A stretch of 64,000 nucleotides of DNA, taken from assembly GCF_004001065.1 (NCBI RefSeq), contig NZ_BIML01000022.1, positions 25,098 through 89,097 of the forward strand, given 5' to 3'. Source of the DNA: Paenibacillus xylaniclasticus. Its GTDB lineage: Bacteria > Bacillota > Bacilli > Paenibacillales > Paenibacillaceae. Both the position numbers and the translations under genes were made by a program. Position 1 is the stretch's first letter; each line of letters opens with the position of its first letter. Shown here one piece after another: positions 58,961-64,000 of the stretch. Below the pieces are notes generated by a model. The model made no database searches and was not told the DNA's origin. It was given only the letters and a program-made list of their open reading frames with translations.

Positions 58961-59617
58961 TCACCCCCTATGTGAAGCCTGCTGTTTAATAAAATGGTTC
59001 GAGAACACTTTTTTAATCTGATCGTACACTTCATCAACCGACAGGTTGCTGTCGATACGCTCCGCCTTATAGACGGATGGAAAAATTCGGTCGTATCCTT
59101 CTTTATAGGATTGAAGCTTGGCTACAACCGTGTCCATATCGTAGGTGTCTAGCATCCAATCATCTTTCATTCGCAGCCGTTCAATCGCCACATTCACGTC
59201 CACATCTAAATAAAAAGTAAGATCGGGAACAGGAATCGAATCTAGGATGAGCTGCAGCTGCTCTGGGTACCAGTTAACTTCCGGCAAGTATGCAAAATCA
59301 GTATAGAACCAGCGATCGAACAATACAAAATCATATTGGCTATAGAACGAATCCTTGATCCTCATTTGTATCGCCGATTCAAACACATAAGAGGCTCTCC
59401 TGAAATCAGCGGGAAAGTGACGATGAAATTCACCGATTTTGCCGCTAGGAACATCGTAAAGCTCTTTATAGAGCCGGGGAAGCTCATGGATCAAATGATC
59501 GACGTATACCTTGTGGCTTCCAGACAGTTCATCTGCAAGACGGTGGATCGCTGAGCTTTTTCCCGTACCGTCCAGACCTTCGAACACAATGATTCGATAA
59601 TTACGCTCCTTCATCAT
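58961..59617 (-). CDS. Thymidylate-kinase-like P-loop kinase
   Basis: A 218-residue protein: P-loop VFEGLDGTGKSSAIHRLA, DRWFYTDFAYLP (DRY-like motif) and TFYLDVDVNVAIERL, in the order of dTMP kinases. It differs in the middle (sequence FHRHFPADFRRASYVF). It begins in an ATGA overlap with the NRPS gene and ends 5 bp before the carbamoyltransferase start, so it is tightly in the operon. It probably phosphorylates an intermediate or inactivates the antibiotic inside the producer rather than serving DNA synthesis. Substrate unknown. Confidence 0.85.
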   Translation of the reverse strand: MMKERNYRIIVFEGLDGTGKSSAIHRLADELSGSHKVYVDHLIHELPRLYKELYDVPSGKIGEFHRHFPADFRRASYVFESAIQMRIKDSFYSQYDFVLFDRWFYTDFAYLPEVNWYPEQLQLILDSIPVPDLTFYLDVDVNVAIERLRMKDDWMLDTYDMDTVVAKLQSYKEGYDRIFPSVYKAERIDSNLSVDEVYDQIKKVFSNHFIKQQASHRG

Positions 59618-62600
59618 ATAAGTCTCCCGTTCTCTATTTCTCCATTATCCTGGAGATTGTTGATATGCTCCGCAATACCTCTAATCGTTGAATACTTAAA
59701 TAGCAAATGTCGATCTCGCACTCCCGTAATTTCGCTAATACGATCCGCTGCTACAATGGCGAGAAGCGAGTGGCCTCCAATAACGAAAAAGTCATCGTCC
59801 AGCCGAATATCTTCCGTTCCCAGCACCTCTGTCCATATCACCTTTAGCTGACCTTCCAAGCCGTCCGCCTCTATTTCCGACGATGTAAAGCTATGCGGAT
59901 TGGATCTTGGATCAGGCAGAAGTTTCAGGTCAAGCTTGCCATTTGCAGTCACAGGCATATCCTCTAATTGGAGGATGTACTTCGGTATCATATAAGACGG
60001 CAATTGACGTGCCAGTTCCATGCGCAGCTCCCTTATGTTCAGGCCCGATATAAACGAGGTAAAATAAATACATAGCTCCGACTGCCCCTCTATATTTCTT
60101 ACCATTGCCTTGGCCTGTCGAATTCGCTCATCCTTCAAAAGAATGTGCTCGATTTCGCCAAGCTCGACCCGTTGACCACGAACTTTAACCTGATTATCCA
60201 ATCGTCCGATAAATTGCATTTCCCCATTAAAATCCCATCTTACAAAGTCACCGGTTCGATAAAGGGTTTCTTGCGGGTCAAATGGGTTGGCAACAAAACG
60301 TTCTTTGGTCTGATCGTCACGATTGATATAGCCTCTCGCCACTCCCGGACCGCCAATATACAGCTCGCCTGGAACCCCGACGGGCAACAACTGCATATCT
60401 GCGCCCAGCACAAAAGCTTTAGCATTTGGAATAGGGCGACCAATCGGAATGGATCTTACAGGATCGAGCTTTTCCGGCCTAATCTCATAATAGAAGCTGT
60501 CCACGCAACATTCGGTCGGACCATAAACGTTAATAATGGCCGGCGGACGCTCGAATTTTGTCATTAACTTAGTGACCAGAGATACTGGCAAAGCTTCCCC
60601 ACCAATCAGCAGGAGCGACACACACCAATCCGTGCTCGGCGGCGGCTGTTCAACCAGCATCTGAAGATGAGTTGGCGTTCCGTCGGATACATCAATCCGA
60701 TGTGTCAAATAGTAATGAAGCAGGCTTTCTCCTACTCTCGCAGCATCGTCAGGCACAAGATATAGACGATGGCCCCACATCAAGCTGGAGAATATTCGTT
60801 CCACAGCAACATCAAAAACGAGCGGAGCTACCATCGCATTATGCACCTTACGACCGAAACGGGCGTAGTAATTGTCTCTTGCATGGTGGATGAGATTTAT
60901 GACACTGCGATGCTCAATCATGACGCCTTTTGGCGTACCGGTTGAGCCCGACGTGTATATTACGTAAGCTAGATCGTTAGGGCTAGTCTTTACGCCAACG
61001 TTTTCAACAGACTCGCTTGCCCTTTCCGGATCTTTCAGTACGATGCCATAGACGTTATCCGGCAGTCTTCCAATATGCTGCTGATTGACAAGAGCAAATC
61101 TCACTCGACAATCCTGCATAACGAATCGTGTACGCTCTTCGGGATACAGAAGATTGACGGTCAAAAAGGCTGCACCGGCTTTCAATACCGCAATAATCCC
61201 AGCAATGGCAAAGGTGCTCTTTTCAGCCGTAACCGCAACAATGTCGCCCTTGCGAACTCCTTGTCGAAGCAGTACGTGAGCGATTCGATTAGCCTCTTCA
61301 TTTAGCTGCCTATAGGTCATAACGCCATCTTCGCTTACTACAGCTATAGATTCAGGCGACTGTTCAGCTTGTTGCTCAAACATTTCAGGCAGCGTCTTGC
61401 TGATATCGTACACCGCCTCAATCCGATTGAACTGCTCGAGCAGTTCCTGCTTATTCAATTCCGTATTCATTTCGAGACTTAAGATCGGAGCTGAGAGATT
61501 GGATAACAATTCTTCAATCAGCTTCAAATAATGATTCATAAACCGGCGAATCCGTTCCTCTGCTAACAGATCACTTCTATACTCCACTTCCACCCTGACG
61601 GAATCACGATCTTCCAGAACAGCAAGTGAAAGATCGAATTTCGCGGTTGAAGGCATGTAGTTTATTGGACTGATGTTTAATCCGGGAACGGTGTAGCTAC
61701 CTCGATCGAAATTCTGATAAACGAACATCGTATCATAAATCCCATTCCGGTTTTTTTCCCTCTTAAAGCCTCCCTCATTAAGCAAGCGGTGGTAGAGAAA
61801 AGGTCCTTGGGCCAAATTGTATGATGTCTGCTCTTCAATAATCTCGAGCAGCTCGCTGACAGTCATATCCTTTCGCAACGAGATACGATATATGGCAGTA
61901 TTCATGAACATTCCGACCATCTTCCCGATCTCGTCGATATCTCGCCCGGATGTCGGCGTGCCAATCACAACATCGTCTTGGTTCGTATACTTGTACAGAA
62001 GGACAACATAAACAGCGAACAGCATCATAAACGGCGTTTTATTATGAATGGCGGCCACATGCCTCACTTCATGCCATATCCCCGAAGGAATTTCCCATGT
62101 AAGGGTATTGCCTTCAATGGAATAGTGATCCGCTCTTTCGCCATCCAATGGCAGTTCAAGCCGTGGAAGCTCACCAAGAAGCCATTCCGGAAGCTCCGCT
62201 CCCCGCTCCTCAAGTTGACGATCCCAAAGCCACTCTGCATAATCCTTCGGCTGCACCGTCCCAACTGCAAGCGAATTGCCTGCGTAAACGGCGAACAAAT
62301 CTTGGATTAACCGATCTAACGATACTCCGTCACAAATCAGATGATGGGCGTCGATAACGAGATCGAACGAATCGGGCCTTGCTTCCAATAAGTATGCTCG
62401 CAGCAACGGCGCTTCTCCCAGATTGAAAGGTCGAACCAGTCGGTTCCGTTCCATCTCCCGTGATTGCTCGTCGATTCGCCGATACTCAAGAATCGCGAAC
62501 GCTTCTGGATGAACGAATTGAACAACCTGCTGATCAACTACGCCGAAGGACGTTCTAAGCGCTTCATAATGAATACTTAATTGCCCAAACGCCCAATCGA

Positions 62601-64000
62601 GACGCTCAATCTTGAGTTCACCCTCGATACGTAGCATCTTCGTAACGTTATACAACGTGCTGTCAGGCACAAGCATACAGGTGGTATACAAGTGCGACTG
62701 AGCAGGCAACACTCTATAATAAGACTTCGGACCACTCGGGACGATGACCGATTCGATTTTCCCTCTCGCTTCCTCGCTCTTCCGAATAATATTGCCGATC
62801 GTTTTCTCTGCAAATATATCCCTAATCGATAATCCGGTCTTAAATCTCTTATTCAATTTAGCGACCAGCAATAAGGCATTCAGAGAGTTCCCGCCAACTT
62901 GGAAGTAATGATCCTCAAGCGTCAAGTCTGCACTTCGACCCAGCGCCTCTAGAAAAATTTCTAGATAGTTCTCGTCTAATTGTGAGGAGCCGCGTTCTTT
63001 AATTGGAGCTGGAATGCTGTCCCGAAGCTTCCGCCGATCAACCTTGCCGCTCGTTGTTAAAGGAAAAGCATCTACCCGGAAATATTCCTCTGGTATCATA
63101 TACGTCGGCAAACGTAAAGACAGGAAGCGTTTAAGCTCAGTATCCGGAATATCGGAGTCTCCGATATAAAAGGCGCTTAAGTAACTTAGCTCCTCAAGCT
63201 CTCCTGATTTCACGATAACCGCATCTGCTACACCAGAATGAAGCATTAAGGTCTGCTCTATTTCCTCTAATTCGATGCGATAGCCGCGCAGCTTAATCTG
63301 ATGATCTATCCGGTTAAGAAACTGTATGTTACCGTCAGGCAGCCATCTACATAGATCTCCGGTTTTATACATTCTGGCATATGGCCCTTGATGAAATGGA
63401 TTGCTCTTAAACGACTGATTCGTCTTCTCCGGGTCATTCATATACCCTCTTGCTACTCCTGCACCGGCAATGCACAATTCTCCGGCCACTCCAATAGGAA
63501 CCAATGCCTCTTGCTCATCGACGATATACAATCGTATGTTATCGATTGGCTTGCCGATCAGCACTTCGAGTTCAGGCCCACATTCGTACGAGGTAACGTC
63601 GACCGTTGCTTCAGTTGGTCCATACAAGTTAATCAATTTGCTTGAAGTCGCAAACACCTCGTAATATTGCTGCACATACTGGTATTTCAGCGGCTCACCA
63701 CTGCACAGCACATATCTCAAATCCGGGAACTCCGTCGTATTCTCCAGCTTGCAGTAGGTCACAAAGGCATTAAGCATCGAGGGAACAAAATGGATAACGG
63801 TTATCTTATGTTTGACTAGGTCCTCTGCCAATTCCGCCACATTCTTTTCCTTTCCCTGTGCGGGCACAAACAATTTTGCCCCGCCGAAAAACCACCAGAA
63901 CAGCTCCCACACCGAAACGTCAAACGTAATCGGAGTTTTCTGAAATAATGTATCCGTCGGTCGCAGATCATACGTTGCTTGCATCCAATTGAGCCGATTT
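59614..64000 (-). CDS. Nonribosomal peptide synthetase, A(Ser)-T-C-A(basic)-T visible, 5' end outside window
   Basis: The frame is open to the window edge; 1456 residues from 63984 are clear. Domain order: adenylation (residues 1-320, cut at its N side), carrier with Ser367 (GGNS), condensation (about 420-850, HHLICDG at 547-553), second adenylation (about 880-1370, VIYTSGSTGTPKG) and carrier with Ser1406 (GGHS). No thioesterase follows. Specificity pocket read by hand: first A D-V-W-H-L-S-L-V-D-K, which fits serine; second A D-V-E-D-L-G-V-V-D-K, with acidic residues that fit a basic amino acid (lysine or ornithine-like). The dipeptide must be released or passed on by another protein, e.g. 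a BtrH-like transferase. Confidence 0.95.
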   Translation of the reverse strand, partial: NRLNWMQATYDLRPTDTLFQKTPITFDVSVWELFWWFFGGAKLFVPAQGKEKNVAELAEDLVKHKITVIHFVPSMLNAFVTYCKLENTTEFPDLRYVLCSGEPLKYQYVQQYYEVFATSSKLINLYGPTEATVDVTSYECGPELEVLIGKPIDNIRLYIVDEQEALVPIGVAGELCIAGAGVARGYMNDPEKTNQSFKSNPFHQGPYARMYKTGDLCRWLPDGNIQFLNRIDHQIKLRGYRIELEEIEQTLMLHSGVADAVIVKSGELEELSYLSAFYIGDSDIPDTELKRFLSLRLPTYMIPEEYFRVDAFPLTTSGKVDRRKLRDSIPAPIKERGSSQLDENYLEIFLEALGRSADLTLEDHYFQVGGNSLNALLLVAKLNKRFKTGLSIRDIFAEKTIGNIIRKSEEARGKIESVIVPSGPKSYYRVLPAQSHLYTTCMLVPDSTLYNVTKMLRIEGELKIERLDWAFGQLSIHYEALRTSFGVVDQQVVQFVHPEAFAILEYRRIDEQSREMERNRLVRPFNLGEAPLLRAYLLEARPDSFDLVIDAHHLICDGVSLDRLIQDLFAVYAGNSLAVGTVQPKDYAEWLWDRQLEERGAELPEWLLGELPRLELPLDGERADHYSIEGNTLTWEIPSGIWHEVRHVAAIHNKTPFMMLFAVYVVLLYKYTNQDDVVIGTPTSGRDIDEIGKMVGMFMNTAIYRISLRKDMTVSELLEIIEEQTSYNLAQGPFLYHRLLNEGGFKREKNRNGIYDTMFVYQNFDRGSYTVPGLNISPINYMPSTAKFDLSLAVLEDRDSVRVEVEYRSDLLAEERIRRFMNHYLKLIEELLSNLSAPILSLEMNTELNKQELLEQFNRIEAVYDISKTLPEMFEQQAEQSPESIAVVSEDGVMTYRQLNEEANRIAHVLLRQGVRKGDIVAVTAEKSTFAIAGIIAVLKAGAAFLTVNLLYPEERTRFVMQDCRVRFALVNQQHIGRLPDNVYGIVLKDPERASESVENVGVKTSPNDLAYVIYTSGSTGTPKGVMIEHRSVINLIHHARDNYYARFGRKVHNAMVAPLVFDVAVERIFSSLMWGHRLYLVPDDAARVGESLLHYYLTHRIDVSDGTPTHLQMLVEQPPPSTDWCVSLLLIGGEALPVSLVTKLMTKFERPPAIINVYGPTECCVDSFYYEIRPEKLDPVRSIPIGRPIPNAKAFVLGADMQLLPVGVPGELYIGGPGVARGYINRDDQTKERFVANPFDPQETLYRTGDFVRWDFNGEMQFIGRLDNQVKVRGQRVELGEIEHILLKDERIRQAKAMVRNIEGQSELCIYFTSFISGLNIRELRMELARQLPSYMIPKYILQLEDMPVTANGKLDLKLLPDPRSNPHSFTSSEIEADGLEGQLKVIWTEVLGTEDIRLDDDFFVIGGHSLLAIVAADRISEITGVRDRHLLFKYSTIRGIAEHINNLQDNGEIENGRLI

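Larger units (their letters stand above)
10662..64000. other. Biosynthetic gene cluster (discrete carrier-protein/NRPS hybrid)
   Basis: The span contains six stand-alone carrier proteins, five stand-alone or SagB-fused adenylating enzymes, an NRPS, six BtrH-like or related papain-fold proteins, precursor genes (ADC synthase and lyase, FkbH, SHMT, aldolase, aminotransferase, reductases), tailoring genes (carbamoyltransferase, GT2, flavin monooxygenase, SDR), exporters, regulators and an Sfp-type PPTase. The left boundary is the terminator at 10600-10643; the right boundary lies outside the window. I cannot match it to a known product. Confidence 0.9.

Overview
The window looks like the chromosome of a Paenibacillus-type Bacillota. 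Evidence: strong AGGAGG ribosome binding sites, frequent TTG/GTG starts, a GH10 xylanase with a CBM3 module, an SLH-anchored serine hydrolase, a cre-like site, AzlCD, and LanFEG-like ABC genes. No rRNA, tRNA, CRISPR array or intact insertion sequence was seen.

Left flank (1-10.6 kb) is ordinary chromosome: a PadR regulator with a DUF2812-type partner, mobA, a secreted xylanase, a decayed small gene, a TetR regulator divergent from a 14-TM drug exporter, a two-component system whose response regulator has no canonical start codon, and a surface serine hydrolase with SLH repeats.

From 10.6 kb to beyond the right edge lies a large biosynthetic gene cluster. Its main operon (35.0 to 10.66 kb, minus strand, 23 genes, many 1-4 bp or larger overlaps, strong terminator at 10600-10643) encodes free-standing adenylating enzymes, five free carrier proteins, BtrH-like papain-fold proteins, fused aminodeoxychorismate synthase plus lyase (p-aminobenzoate supply), an FkbH-type glyceryl loader, a SagB-SagB-adenylation fusion, an aldolase, aminotransferase, SDR, GT2, MBL hydrolase, a beta-propeller protein and an Sfp-type PPTase. 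A second minus-strand block (64 to 50.0 kb) starts with an NRPS cut by the window edge (A-T-C-A-T visible, predicted Ser then a basic residue), followed by a thymidylate-kinase-like protein, carbamoyltransferase, acyl ligase, ArgC-like reductase, PanK-II-like kinase, another ligase, a nucleotidyltransferase, a carrier protein and a BtrH-like acyltransferase.

Between the two blocks (35.2-49.8 kb) sits a mixed-strand island: a BtrH-like gene and a serine hydrolase, an AraC regulator, two MFS exporters, a luciferase-like monooxygenase, a glyA paralogue, azlCD, a LanFEG-like ABC transporter and a two-component system. These are plausible regulation, export, self-protection and precursor functions.

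Taken together the cluster has six free-standing carrier proteins, six papain-fold or related proteins and five free-standing (or SagB-fused) adenylating enzymes around a small NRPS. This suggests a largely non-modular assembly in which each building block is activated onto its own carrier and passed on by a dedicated BtrH-like acyltransferase. I do not recognise the product. Likely parts, by inference, are p-aminobenzoate, serine (or a modified serine), a lysine/ornithine-like residue, a glyceryl unit and an O- or N-carbamoyl group.
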